This document shows, piece after piece, positions 14,321 through 23,136 of a stretch of 61,862 nt of DNA. Numbering within the stretch: the first letter of the stretch is position 1; every line of letters begins with the position of its first letter. The position numbers and the translations under genes were made by a program. The stretch is from a virus, in IMG/VR virus record IMGVR_UViG_3300033141_002737, positions 1 to 61,862 of that record; one strand, given 5' to 3'. The notes under the pieces were generated by a model that was not told the DNA's origin, ran no database searches, and worked only from the letters and a program-made list of their open reading frames with translations.

Positions 14321-15655
14321 ATGCCATACACAATAACTAATTTACCCTCTCAAGCTAAAGGGTTAACAGAGGATCAAAAGAAAAAATTTGTAGATATAGT
14401 TAACGCCTTATTAAAGGAGGATATGGAAGAAGGAAAAGCAATAGCTGTAGCACTTTCTAGGGCTAAACAACCTAGAGCTTATCGTAATCAGAGAACGAAT
14501 ATGTCAGAATTCTTTGAAAATCAGTGGGTTGAGGTTTTTAGTGTAGGAGAACAAACTGATGCTAATGGAAATACTCGAGAATGGACAGATGCTGATTTAA
14601 ATAAGATTGTATCTAATTATAAAACAAATAAGCACGAGGCGCCTTTAGTTGTAGGGCATCCAAAAGAAAATGCGCCTGCATTTGGCTGGGTGGAAGAACT
14701 TAAAACCGATGGAAAATTATTATTTGCTAAATTTAGGCAATTAGTTCCTGAGTTTGTAGATGCAGTTAAACAAGGAATGTATAAAAAGCGTTCAATAAGT
14801 TTATATCCTGATTTAACATTAAGGCATATAGGCTTTTTAGGCGCAGTTCCACCGGCTGTTAAGGGGTTGGCTGATATAAAGTTTAAAGAACAAATAGAAT
14901 CTATAATAATAGAGTTTAATGAATTAAATAATGAAAAAGGAGACATTGACATGACAGAAGAACAAATCAAAGAATTATTAAAAGAGGCTCTTAAAGTGCA
15001 AAAAGAAACTTTAGATAGTGAATTTGCAGAGCAGTTTAAAAAATTAGAGGAGGCTAATACTAAACTTTCCGATGAGTTAGATACATTTAAAGAAAAGAAA
15101 GCCAATACACCTAATTTAAAACCCGAAGACAAAAAACCTGAAGATAAAGATTTTGAAAATTTAAAACTTAATCAAGATGAGTTCAAAGAAGCTTCAGTTA
15201 AGGTAGCTATAGAATTAGCGGAATTAAAGAAAGATAACACTTTTCTTATTGCTCAAAACAAGGCCACTGAATTAAAGAATAGAGTTAGCGAATATAAAGA
15301 GTTTGTGAATGAATTACATTCTAATGGTAAAATTGTTTCAGATACTCAATCTGAAATTGTAGATTTGATGGAAGCTTTGCATCAACTTGGAGAAGTTAAT
15401 TTTGCAGAAGGAAAAGAAAATGCTTTGACTAAATTTAAGGAATATCTTAATAAGCAACCTAAATTAGTGGAATTTGAGGAAAAGGCAAATAAACCAAAAG
15501 TTTTAGATACTAAATCCGCTGATTTTCAACTTAATAAATTAGCCGAAGAGAAGGTTAAAGCTAATGAGGGTATGAGTTTCACAGAAGCTTTAGGACAAGT
15601 GCAGGAAGAAAATCCAGAACTTGCTCAAAGATTAGTAGTTGAAATTGACAGTTAA
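14321..15655 (+). CDS. Capsid protease/scaffold (Mu gpI-like) with ChaB-like N-terminus
   Basis: Residues 1-50 (LPSQAKGLTEDQKKKF, then ALSRAK) look like the short ChaB-like domain found at the start of some phage proteins. Residues 60-200 resemble Mu gpI protease: WVEVFSVGEQT, HEAPLVVGHPK at about 106-116, and YKKRSISLYPD at about 152-162, where Ser is the likely nucleophile. From 200 on, a long Lys/Glu coiled coil is the scaffold, with an internal ATG at about 14951 preceded by AAAAAGGAGA that could yield the separate scaffold, as in Mu Z. Confidence 0.85.
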   Translation: MPYTITNLPSQAKGLTEDQKKKFVDIVNALLKEDMEEGKAIAVALSRAKQPRAYRNQRTNMSEFFENQWVEVFSVGEQTDANGNTREWTDADLNKIVSNYKTNKHEAPLVVGHPKENAPAFGWVEELKTDGKLLFAKFRQLVPEFVDAVKQGMYKKRSISLYPDLTLRHIGFLGAVPPAVKGLADIKFKEQIESIIIEFNELNNEKGDIDMTEEQIKELLKEALKVQKETLDSEFAEQFKKLEEANTKLSDELDTFKEKKANTPNLKPEDKKPEDKDFENLKLNQDEFKEASVKVAIELAELKKDNTFLIAQNKATELKNRVSEYKEFVNELHSNGKIVSDTQSEIVDLMEALHQLGEVNFAEGKENALTKFKEYLNKQPKLVEFEEKANKPKVLDTKSADFQLNKLAEEKVKANEGMSFTEALGQVQEENPELAQRLVVEIDS

Positions 15656-15718
15656 ATTCTTAATAGTTTAATTACGGATAGTGTATATTAGTTATAAAAA
15701 ATAAGGAGATTAAAAATT

Positions 15719-16462
15719 ATGGCATATCAAAGTTCACCAGTATTAGATTTTAGTTTCGAAGCTGCTGAAGATTTAAGTAGCTATCAATATCAGTTTGTAA
15801 AAATTGATACATCTGGGAAAGTTAGACTACTCAATTCAGCTGTTGAGTTACCTGATGGGATATTACAAAATGATCCAGCTTCTGGAGAAGAAGCAACGGT
15901 AAGAATGTTAGGAATTTCAAAAGTAGCTGCTAATGGTGCTCTTGACGAGGGAACGTTTATTAAACCTGAATATGTTAGCGGCACGGACTGTGGAAAAGCA
16001 GCTGATGCGGTTGCGGAAAAGGGAATGATTTGCGGGCGGATTGTTGATGCTTCATCAGCAGAAGACGACCTTGCAAGTGTCTTTCTTACTCCTTACATCG
16101 GAGTCTCAAAGAATAAATTAGTTGTTACTACAGATGACACCGCTGGAGTATCAACCTATACAGCAGCTCAGGTTCTGGGCGGGTTAATCTTAAGAGATCC
16201 TGCAGGCGGCGCCCGTTCTGATGTTACTCCGACAGCTGTTTTATTATTAGCTGCAATGGAAAATCCTCAAGTTGAAGATTCTTTTGAATTTACTATAAGA
16301 AATACAGCGGATGCGGCTGAAACTATTACAGTCACAGCAGGTGTAGGTGTAACTTTAGAGGGAACAATGACTATTGCACAAAATAATACAAAACGTTTCT
16401 TATGTGTAGTCACAGCCTCAACCACAGTCACTATATATAGTTTAGGAACAGTAGTTCATTAA
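15719..16462 (+). CDS. Head decoration protein, two-part, 247 aa
   Basis: The N-terminal half resembles DUF2190-type capsid stabilisation proteins (LSSYQYQFVKID, then LPDGILQNDPASGEEATVRMLG). The C-terminal 110 residues, from about 135, form a Thr/Ala-rich beta domain (TAAQVLGG, DPAGGARSDVTPTA, TVTAGVGVTLEG) found in other phage capsid-associated proteins. Position directly before the capsid gene supports the role. The segment 15970-16215 is noticeably richer in G and C than its surroundings. Confidence 0.75.
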   Translation: MAYQSSPVLDFSFEAAEDLSSYQYQFVKIDTSGKVRLLNSAVELPDGILQNDPASGEEATVRMLGISKVAANGALDEGTFIKPEYVSGTDCGKAADAVAEKGMICGRIVDASSAEDDLASVFLTPYIGVSKNKLVVTTDDTAGVSTYTAAQVLGGLILRDPAGGARSDVTPTAVLLLAAMENPQVEDSFEFTIRNTADAAETITVTAGVGVTLEGTMTIAQNNTKRFLCVVTASTTVTIYSLGTVVH

Positions 16463-16520
16463 TTTTAAAATAGGAATATAAAATATTTTAAATTAAATGC
16501 AAAATTAAGGAGATTATATT

Positions 16521-17522
16521 ATGCCAACAGCAAAATCAATTGTCACAGCAAGTTCTTTAAAGAACGCATCAATTCATTACTCTAGTCCTGAGTTTATAGC
16601 AGGACAAGTATTTCCAATTCTTAAGGCTAATGACCCTACAATGAAAATCACTAAATACTTAGCAGCTGATTATTTTAGAAATGACGCTGGAGTAAGGGGT
16701 GAGGGTGGTGAAGCTAGAAGAGGCGGATTTAAAACCACCGAACAAACCTATAAATGCTTAGAAACTGCTTATGCGGTTCCTATTACAGATGAATTAAGAC
16801 GAAATGCTAGAAAGCAGTCATCTCAACCTTTGCAGCCTGATATTGAAGCTATAGAATTAGCTAAACGGAAGGTGCTTTTAAAAAGAGAATCAGAAGTATC
16901 TTCATTAGTAACTACAGGAATTTGGGCAGACGGTGCTGCAGGTGGATCAGATGCCGCAGGTGCGTGGTTAGCTTCCGCTGGAACTAATACATTTAAAATA
17001 GACATCAAAGCGGGTTTACAAGCTTTAAGAGCTAGAGGTATTGTATCTGGAGGAAATTTAGAAATAAGATTGCTTCTTGATGATTTAACTTTTGATGAAA
17101 TTATTGAAATTGCAGCTATAAGGGATCAAATTAAATATACTTCGGATAAATCAGTTACTCCAGAAATACTTGCTAGAATTTTAAAAATAGACAAAGTTAT
17201 CGTTCCATCTATTATTGAAAATACAGCCAAAGAAACTAAAGCAGGAACGGAATTTACAGCTAGTCGACTCTGGAGAATTAACGCCGATAAAGGAATGGCT
17301 TTATTATATGCTTATCCAAAACGTTTGGGGCTAAAAATGATGACAGCGGGCCTCATTGTTAATGATAAATTTGATTCTAGCGAAGGCGGTGGCTATGATA
17401 GATTAATGAAATTTAGAGAACCTGGTAATCATCAAGATGTTTATGAAGCTGCTGAAATGCGTGATCAACTTCAAATCTGCGCAGAAGCCGCTTATATGTG
17501 GAAAGATACTATTGCAACTTAA
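16521..17522 (+). CDS. Major capsid protein
   Basis: The 333-residue protein lies after the decoration gene and before DUF1320, the standard Mu-like position. Features match the HK97-fold capsid of that lineage: an N-terminal arm, EGGEARRGGFKTT at about 57-69 in the E-loop region, and a C-terminal EPGNHQDVYEAAEMRD. The ribosome binding site is AAGGAGA. It probably builds the icosahedral shell. Confidence 0.88.
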   Translation: MPTAKSIVTASSLKNASIHYSSPEFIAGQVFPILKANDPTMKITKYLAADYFRNDAGVRGEGGEARRGGFKTTEQTYKCLETAYAVPITDELRRNARKQSSQPLQPDIEAIELAKRKVLLKRESEVSSLVTTGIWADGAAGGSDAAGAWLASAGTNTFKIDIKAGLQALRARGIVSGGNLEIRLLLDDLTFDEIIEIAAIRDQIKYTSDKSVTPEILARILKIDKVIVPSIIENTAKETKAGTEFTASRLWRINADKGMALLYAYPKRLGLKMMTAGLIVNDKFDSSEGGGYDRLMKFREPGNHQDVYEAAEMRDQLQICAEAAYMWKDTIAT

Positions 17523-17540
17523 TTTTAAAAGGAGTTAATT

Positions 17541-17996
17541 ATGGGTTATTGTAGTGTAGAAGATATAGAAGCCGTCATATATAGTGAGGATTTGGTTCAA
17601 TTGACTAATGATTTAGGCGGCGATACTGTTGATGATACTAAAATAACTGATGCTATATTATATGTAGATTGCATAATTGATGGATATTTAAGGGGTAGAT
17701 ATACTCTACCCCTCTCATCTATCCCGAACGAGTTAAAATATATAGCTATTGATTTTGTAGTTTATAGATTATATAGCCGAAGATTAGTAACTGAAGTTCC
17801 TGCGAGTGTAGAGCATAAGTATAAAGAAGTTATTAAATTACTTACAAATATTCAAAATGGTAAATTTAGTCTTGGAGTAGAAGATACAGATGGATATGAT
17901 GATCCTATTTTAGATACAAATAAATCTACAGCAGTTTCCTCTGTGAATAAATATTATAATGAAGATAAATGGGATGAATACGACGCATGGCTTTAA
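17541..17996 (+). CDS. DUF1320 head-tail connector (Mu gp36-like)
   Basis: The 151-residue protein begins with the typical YCSVEDIEAVI and has DAILYVDCIIDGYLRGRY at about residues 38-55 and KYIAIDFVVYRLY at about 67-79. DUF1320 proteins form part of the neck between portal and tail. It overlaps the next gene by 10 bases. Confidence 0.88.
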   Translation: MGYCSVEDIEAVIYSEDLVQLTNDLGGDTVDDTKITDAILYVDCIIDGYLRGRYTLPLSSIPNELKYIAIDFVVYRLYSRRLVTEVPASVEHKYKEVIKLLTNIQNGKFSLGVEDTDGYDDPILDTNKSTAVSSVNKYYNEDKWDEYDAWL

Positions 17997-18391
17997 ATAC
18001 TATAATAGATGATATTATAACTCAATTAAATGATGCCTTAAGGTTAAAAGTAGAAGGATTTCCGGATAATCCAAACGAGTATAAATTATTACATCCTAAA
18101 GGAGCTGTTTTAGTTTCTTTTAATAATTCTTCTTATACTCCTCCAGAATCCTTTGAATTTATCCAGCAAGTTAGAACCTTAGAAATTGGAATAACTCTAA
18201 TTATTAAAGGATTGCGAGATAAAAATGGGGCTTATGTTTATTTAGATTTAATAAATACTACTCTAACAGGATTTAAACCTACAGGATGCACTCAAATGTA
18301 TCCAGTTAGTGATTCATTCTTAACCGAAAATAATGGATTATGGCAATATGCATTAAATTATAAAATGACAACAGAGAATTACTCAAGTTAA
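17987..18391 (+). CDS. DUF1834 (Mu gp37-like) neck protein
   Basis: The 134-residue protein follows DUF1320 exactly as in Mu-like phages. HPKGAVLVSFNNSSY and the strand FEFIQQVRTLEIGITLI are typical of DUF1834, thought to be a tail terminator or neck protein. Its start overlaps the previous gene (ATGG within the end codons), giving coupled translation. Confidence 0.82.
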   Translation: MALNTIIDDIITQLNDALRLKVEGFPDNPNEYKLLHPKGAVLVSFNNSSYTPPESFEFIQQVRTLEIGITLIIKGLRDKNGAYVYLDLINTTLTGFKPTGCTQMYPVSDSFLTENNGLWQYALNYKMTTENYSS

Positions 18392-18408
18392 TAAGGAGAA
18401 TAAATATT

Positions 18409-18963
18409 ATGGCAGGACCAAAGGTTGTTGCTTTTAGAGGCATACAAGATTGTAAGATAGCTAAATTACTTACAGATACTGATAGTGAAACTACTTATAA
18501 TACTATTTTAGACGTTCCAATTAAAAATTTATCTTTTAAACCTATCATTGAAACTTATACATTAAAGCATGATGATAATGATCAAGAAATTGATCAAGTA
18601 TTACAAGGATATGAAATCACTGGAGCTATGGCAAGAGTTCCTTTAGATGTTTTAGCCGTGATGGAAGGTGGAGAAGTAGCAGCCACTGGTACCGGAGATG
18701 CTGAAATACAAACATATACTAATCTATATACAGATATTCCAAATTATTTTAAATTAGAGACTCAATCAACAAGAGTATTTGGTTCAGACGGCACTCCAGG
18801 AGATTTACATAATTTATTCCATAAGTGTAAAATTACGGATATGAATCATTCTATAGAAGATGATTTCGCTACTATTGAATTTACTGCAAGGGTTGTTAGA
18901 ACAGTATATGAAGGTAAACTTAAAACCACTATTATTAATGAAACTGCAGCTGGAATTTCTTAG
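18409..18963 (+). CDS. Major tail (tube) protein
   Basis: At 184 residues, this beta-rich protein precedes the tail chaperone and tape measure genes. AGPKVVAFRGIQDCKIAKLL starts the domain, and the C-terminal part has a YTDIPNYFKLETQSTRVFG strand and FATIEFTARVVRT. The ribosome binding site is AAGGAGA. The order fits the polymerising tube subunit of a long non-contractile tail. The identification is mainly from context and strand pattern. Confidence 0.75.
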   Translation: MAGPKVVAFRGIQDCKIAKLLTDTDSETTYNTILDVPIKNLSFKPIIETYTLKHDDNDQEIDQVLQGYEITGAMARVPLDVLAVMEGGEVAATGTGDAEIQTYTNLYTDIPNYFKLETQSTRVFGSDGTPGDLHNLFHKCKITDMNHSIEDDFATIEFTARVVRTVYEGKLKTTIINETAAGIS

Positions 18964-18971
18964 GTAAAATT

Positions 18972-19511
18972 ATGAGTAGAATAAATACATTTGGAAGTTC
19001 CGAAAAATTAAAAGGAAAGGAGAAAGAGATAAGACGTATTTTATCTCTTAAATCTCTTTCTATAGGTATTAATCAATTTCCTATATATTATCCTAATGTA
19101 GACTATTGGATTTTTTCAGATGAGAATACAATTAAAGATATTATAAAACTTAATGCCTATAAAGAGCAACGTATAATAACTAATAGACATATATACAATA
19201 AATATTCTAAAATATTAAATTGGAAATTTGAAGATCCATTTGAACCTAATCATATTCCTAATCATATAAGTAATTCCGGATGGTTCGCCATATGGTGGGC
19301 TATATCCAGAGGATATACTGATATGCATCTGTATGGAATTTTAGATGGAAATTATACTCGTAAACCTAATGGTGATGTAATCTTTAAAAATATATTTAAA
19401 GGAAACCATATTATGAAAAGTAAGGATTATGATAGATTTATGAGACAGATTGAAAGGGACTTCAATAAGAAGATTAAAATCTGTCAACCATTAAAATCTA
19501 TGGATGTTTAG
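18972..19511 (+). CDS. MptE/sialyltransferase-like (DUF115-type) protein in the tail cluster, 179 aa
   Basis: It resembles the GT42 sialyltransferase/6-hydroxymethylpterin pyrophosphokinase MptE-like fold: SIGINQFPIYYPNVDYWIF at about residues 33-51 (the 'N...p.vDy.v..D' motif), SNSGWFAIWWAISRGY at about 97-112 ('SG..A...A...Gy') and DMHLYGILDGN at about 114-124. The usual N-terminal G-S-G-P-S nucleotide loop is absent or reduced to FGSSEKLKG. The substrate is unknown; glycosylation of virion protein is a guess from its position between the tail tube and chaperone. Confidence 0.55.
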   Translation: MSRINTFGSSEKLKGKEKEIRRILSLKSLSIGINQFPIYYPNVDYWIFSDENTIKDIIKLNAYKEQRIITNRHIYNKYSKILNWKFEDPFEPNHIPNHISNSGWFAIWWAISRGYTDMHLYGILDGNYTRKPNGDVIFKNIFKGNHIMKSKDYDRFMRQIERDFNKKIKICQPLKSMDV

Positions 19512-19575
19512 ATAAAATAAATATAGTAATTTCTCATTTATAAATTAGAAAATTAGTTTAAGAAAGGAGCACACG

Positions 19576-19947
19576 ATGAGTGATTTAAAGGTGATTAAGG
19601 ATGTAAAAATTCCTATAGAAGTTAATGGAGAAGTTAAGCATATAAATTATGACCTTAATGCTTTTGCAGAATTAGAAGACATTTATGGAACTATGGAAGA
19701 TATGCAAGCAGCTCTTGATACAGGAAGTATTAAGGCAATTAGAAAATTTTTATGGGCTGGATTAATACACGAAAACAAAGATCTAACAGAGGAAGAGGTA
19801 GGTAAATGGTTTAATGTAATTAGTATGCCTATAGTATCGGAAAAAATTAATGAAGCTCTTGGATTAGCTTTACCTGTAAGTAAAGAAACTAAAAAGGAGA
19901 CTCCTCCGGCAAAAAAAGCTCGGAACCAAGTTCGGAAGAATTCTTAG
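19576..19947 (+). CDS. Tail assembly chaperone, short form (lambda G analogue)
   Basis: The 123-residue protein precedes the tape measure gene. It has the small acidic alpha/beta layout of tail chaperones (HINYDLNAFAELEDIYG, then IRKFLWAGLIHENKDLT). It ends soon after a run of seven A residues at which a minority of ribosomes probably shift. AAGAAAGGAGC precedes the ATG. Confidence 0.8.
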   Translation: MSDLKVIKDVKIPIEVNGEVKHINYDLNAFAELEDIYGTMEDMQAALDTGSIKAIRKFLWAGLIHENKDLTEEEVGKWFNVISMPIVSEKINEALGLALPVSKETKKETPPAKKARNQVRKNS

Positions 19948-20159
19948 ATTGGGCTTGGTTCTATTATATAGCTACAGTTATACTCGGTATAGCTAAAGAA
20001 GATTTCTGGATAATAACTCCAAGAAAATTAATATTATTATTGGATCAACATATTAAATATCAAATTGCTATATCTGGGGGTGAATCTTCTTCATCTGATG
20101 CTTGTATGTCGGATGAGGAATATAACCATAAACAATCTTTAACATTATCTAAAATATAA
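19576..20159 (+). CDS. Tail assembly chaperone, frameshifted long form (lambda GT analogue)
   Basis: A -1 shift at A AAA AAA (19911-19917) moves ribosomes into a frame open from 19917 to a TAA at 20157. It encodes 80 more residues with the typical GT domain: LDWAWFYYIATVILG, then DFWIITPRKLILLLDQH. The W-x-x-T-P-R-K-L signature is characteristic of this extension. The resulting protein would be 193-194 residues. It coats and recruits the tape measure during tail assembly. Confidence 0.8.
19911..19917 (+). promoter_or_regulatory. -1 programmed frameshift site
   Basis: Seven consecutive A residues read as A AAA AAA in the G frame, a perfect X XXY YYZ heptamer. The -1 frame lacks a start or ribosome binding site of its own but encodes a recognisable chaperone domain. 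Only a weak 4 bp hairpin (GAAC...GTTC) was seen immediately downstream. Confidence 0.78.
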
Positions 20160-20181
20160 TATAAGAGTTGAAAAAATTATT

Positions 20182-22428
20182 ATGGTAAACAAAGATGTAA
20201 ATATAAAAATTCTGTTTGATGGTAAGCAATTTACAGACGGAATTGGCAAGGCTCAAAAATCTCTAAAGGCCTTTAAAGACGTAGGGAAAAGGATGGCAAT
20301 TGCAGGAGCTGCAATGGGAGTAGCTCTTGGTGGAGTTGTTAAGATTGCAGGAGATTTTGAAAAAAGTATGTCGAGAGTCCGAGCACTTTCTGGGGCTAAT
20401 ACCACAGAATTTAATTCCTTAAGTCAAGCTGCTAGAGATCTTGGAAAATCTACTGTATTTAGTGCATCAGAAGCTGCTGAAGGTATGTCTTATTTAGCTA
20501 TGGCAGGTTATAATACTTCAGAAATTATAGCAGCTATGCCTGGATTATTAGATGGCGCTGCAGCCGGACAACTTGAATTAGGTAGAACTGCGGATATAAC
20601 TTCTAATATTTTATCAGGTTTTGGAATAGAAGCTAATAAAACTAATGAAGTCATGGATGTTTTAACTGCTACATTTACATCTAGTAATACAACTATGGAA
20701 GAATTAGGAGATACAATGAAATTTGTAGCTCCTGTTGCAAAGGCTGCTGGAATCTCTTTAGAACAAACCGCAGCTGCAGCTGGAATTATGGCAAATGCGG
20801 GTATCAAAGGAGGTATGGCTGGGAGACAATTAAGAAGTATGATAGTTAGATTAATTGCTCCTCCTAAAGATGCTGCGGATGCAATTAATGAATTAGGATT
20901 ATCTATAACAGATGAAGCTGGTAAAATGAGACCTTTAGCTGATATTATAACTCAAACTAAGGTTGCAATGGAAGGTATGAGTGATTCACAAAAAACAGCT
21001 ATGGCGGCTTCTATAGCTGGGAGGGAGGCTGTAAGTGGATTCTTATCTTTATTAGGGGCAGGTGGTCCAGCTATTGCTAACTATACCAAAGAGTTAGAAA
21101 ATAGTGCAGGAGTTGCTAAAAAAATTGCAGCTGTTCAAACGGATAATTTAGGAGGTTCATTCGTAAAATTAAAAAGTGCTTTAATGGAAGCTGCTATTGC
21201 AATAGGTACGGCTTTAATTCCTGCAATTAGATCATTAGTAGATTTAGTTAAAGGCTGGGTTGATTGGTTTAATAAATTATCAGAACCCACAAAAGCCATA
21301 ATAGCTAAAATAGCGGCTTTGACAGCTGTCCTATTATTAGTAGTTGGTCCCTTATTATTTATTATTGGAAGTATTCCCGTTATATTAGCAGGAATAGGAG
21401 CTGTAACTGCTGTAATAGGTGCTATTATAGCTGTAGCTTCTGGAATTGGTCCGTTAATATGGCTTATTATAGCTGCAGGAATAGCTCTTGTAGCAAATTG
21501 GGATAAAATTAAAGCAGCAGCTATAGCTGTATGGGAGAAGGGTATTGCCCAATCAATAGCAGATTTATTAAAGAAATTTCCTGAATGGATAAATCAAATA
21601 AAAGGTAAAGCAATTGAAATAGGAAAAGCCTTAGTTCAAGGTATTATAACAGGTATTAAAAATATGGCTTCTTGGCTTAAGAATAATTTAAAAGATTGGG
21701 CTGGTGGAGTTATAACGGAAATTAAACGACAGTTTCAAATCAAATCTCCTTCTAAAATTACAGAAAAAATTGGAAAAAATTTAGTTGAAGGGCTAAATGT
21801 AGGAATATCTAATACAGCCGTTAATTATTCATTTCTCACAGATTTAGTAAACATTACTAATGAAGCTACTAATCAATTATCAGATACTATAACAAGTAAT
21901 TTAAGTGGTAGCATTGCAGGTGTATTAGATGGCTCAAAGTCTGTAGGTGAAGGTATAAAAGGATTTTTCAGGGGCGTTCAGCAATCTATAATTAAAATGG
22001 TGGCTGATATGATAGCAGAAATGATGAAATTATATGTTATTAAACCAATGCTTCAAAGTATATTTTCAGGCTTATCTGGATTTGGCGGAGGTACGGGCGG
22101 AGGTTTAATGCAGGGTATAGGAGGAATAGCTAAGGCGTTTGGTGGATTCTTTGCCGAGGGTGGAAGTCCTCCACTTGGAAAAGCTTCTATTGTAGGAGAA
22201 CGAGGACCAGAATTATTTGTCCCTAAACAATCTGGAACTATAATTCCAAATGGAGCTACAGGAGGACAATCTAATCCTACCTATGTATATGCACCTAATA
22301 TTCAAACTTCCGCTTCAAAAGAAGAAGTATTCGGAATTTTAGATAAACATAGTAGAGAATTTTTTAATCGGATACAAATTGGATTTCAAAATAATCATGG
22401 TTTACGATCTACACTTAAGAGTACATAA
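20182..22428 (+). CDS. Tape measure protein
   Basis: The 748-residue protein sets tail length and becomes the DNA and protein channel content. It has the TP901-type tape measure domain (LGKSTVFSASEAAEGMSYLAMAG at about 93-115, then ANAGIKGGMAGRQLRSM at about 208). Several hydrophobic segments follow at 375-440, then a C-terminal Gly-rich region (GERGPELFVPKQSG), as in lambda gpH-like proteins. At roughly 0.15 nm per residue the tail would be about 110 nm. It follows the chaperone pair directly. Confidence 0.93.
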   Translation: MVNKDVNIKILFDGKQFTDGIGKAQKSLKAFKDVGKRMAIAGAAMGVALGGVVKIAGDFEKSMSRVRALSGANTTEFNSLSQAARDLGKSTVFSASEAAEGMSYLAMAGYNTSEIIAAMPGLLDGAAAGQLELGRTADITSNILSGFGIEANKTNEVMDVLTATFTSSNTTMEELGDTMKFVAPVAKAAGISLEQTAAAAGIMANAGIKGGMAGRQLRSMIVRLIAPPKDAADAINELGLSITDEAGKMRPLADIITQTKVAMEGMSDSQKTAMAASIAGREAVSGFLSLLGAGGPAIANYTKELENSAGVAKKIAAVQTDNLGGSFVKLKSALMEAAIAIGTALIPAIRSLVDLVKGWVDWFNKLSEPTKAIIAKIAALTAVLLLVVGPLLFIIGSIPVILAGIGAVTAVIGAIIAVASGIGPLIWLIIAAGIALVANWDKIKAAAIAVWEKGIAQSIADLLKKFPEWINQIKGKAIEIGKALVQGIITGIKNMASWLKNNLKDWAGGVITEIKRQFQIKSPSKITEKIGKNLVEGLNVGISNTAVNYSFLTDLVNITNEATNQLSDTITSNLSGSIAGVLDGSKSVGEGIKGFFRGVQQSIIKMVADMIAEMMKLYVIKPMLQSIFSGLSGFGGGTGGGLMQGIGGIAKAFGGFFAEGGSPPLGKASIVGERGPELFVPKQSGTIIPNGATGGQSNPTYVYAPNIQTSASKEEVFGILDKHSREFFNRIQIGFQNNHGLRSTLKST

Positions 22429-22430
22429 GT

Positions 22431-22805
22431 ATGACAGCCACATTCATATATCAGCATAAAAAAGCATATAAAGTTAGCTCAACTTGGAAAACTATAGTTG
22501 ATGATATAGTATCCGGAGGAGAGCAAAGACGTAATATCTGGAGTACTTCTAAGAAAAAGTGGGTATTAGAATTTGATAAAGATTCGACAGATGTTGATGC
22601 TATACTTACATTTTTTGATGCTCGAAAAGGACGATTTGAAGCTTTTTATTGGGAGTGGCAAGCTACTCATCCCGATACTGGAAAGAATATAGGAGGGGAT
22701 GGAAATACTTATTTAGTAAGATTTGAGGATGATGAATTAAATATGAAACATTTATCTATAGGATATAAACATTTTCAAATAACTCTTGTTGAAGTATTAA
22801 CATAA
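22431..22805 (+). CDS. Minor tail protein, gpM/DUF2460-like
   Basis: The 124-residue protein has the pattern of distal tail components after the tape measure: VSGGEQRRNIWSTSKKKW at about residues 28-45, then LTFFDARKGRFEAFYWEW at about 58-75, and ISIG/ITLVEVLT strands. 'S-G-x-E-Q-R' and 'F-F-x-x-R-x-G' are family hallmarks. It ends where antisense island 3 begins. Confidence 0.78.
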   Translation: MTATFIYQHKKAYKVSSTWKTIVDDIVSGGEQRRNIWSTSKKKWVLEFDKDSTDVDAILTFFDARKGRFEAFYWEWQATHPDTGKNIGGDGNTYLVRFEDDELNMKHLSIGYKHFQITLVEVLT

Positions 22806-22831
22806 AAAAGCTAGGAATTTAATCCTAGCTT
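22804..22831 (-). terminator. Minus-strand terminator of island 3
   Basis: AAGCTAGGA (22808-22816) and TCCTAGCTT (22823-22831) form a perfect 9 bp stem with a 6-base loop. On the minus strand it is followed by a run of T (complement of 22804-22809). It is oriented to end transcription from the promoter at 23063-23114. Confidence 0.85.
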
Positions 22832-22851
22832 ACTTAATTACATAGTTAGTA

Positions 22852-23031
22852 TTAATTATTTAATTTTTTAAGTTCTGCATTTATAAATATATTAATTCTT
22901 CTATTTAGCTCTATAAATTTTTTACTATTTTCATCCTTCTTTTTTATATTTTGTATAATAAAATCCAATGCTTCTAAACTTTGGTTCATTCTTGCAGCGG
23001 GGTGTAATGCGTCTACTGTTTCTTTATTCAT
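22852..23031 (-). CDS. Small helical protein, 59 aa (one-gene island 3)
   Basis: A charged helical protein (QSLEALDFIIQNIKKKDENS). AAAGGAGAC precedes the ATG. It has its own promoter and terminator and is antisense to the flanking tail genes, the layout of a moron. No family was recognised. Confidence 0.7.
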   Translation of the reverse strand: MNKETVDALHPAARMNQSLEALDFIIQNIKKKDENSKKFIELNRRINIFINAELKKLNN

Positions 23032-23062
23032 CTTGTGTCTCCTTTATTTAACTTATATATTT

Positions 23063-23114
23063 ATTATACAGTATAAAATTCAATTTTACAAGTGTTTTAT
23101 TAAGAATTATTAAA
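23063..23114 (-). promoter_or_regulatory. Early-type promoter with tandem operator, island 3
   Basis: Minus strand: TTTAATAA (23114-23107), TT, CTTAATAA (23104-23097), AACAC, -35 TTGTAA (23091-23086), 17 bp, -10 TATAAT (23068-23063). The right flank runs into TTTATAAAGGTA, the ribosome binding site of gene 23137. Confidence 0.85.
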
Positions 23115-23136
23115 TTTAATTTATAAAGGTAAGATT

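Noticed and set aside
14617-15132. A long open frame on the minus strand within the protease/scaffold gene
   Set aside because: It is a shadow of the plus-strand coiled coil; no ribosome binding site or promoter, and the protein is Ser/Asn-rich without a pattern.
20508-20807. Minus-strand Ala/Ser-rich frame in the tape measure gene
   Set aside because: Shadow of the Ala-rich coding sequence; no start signals.
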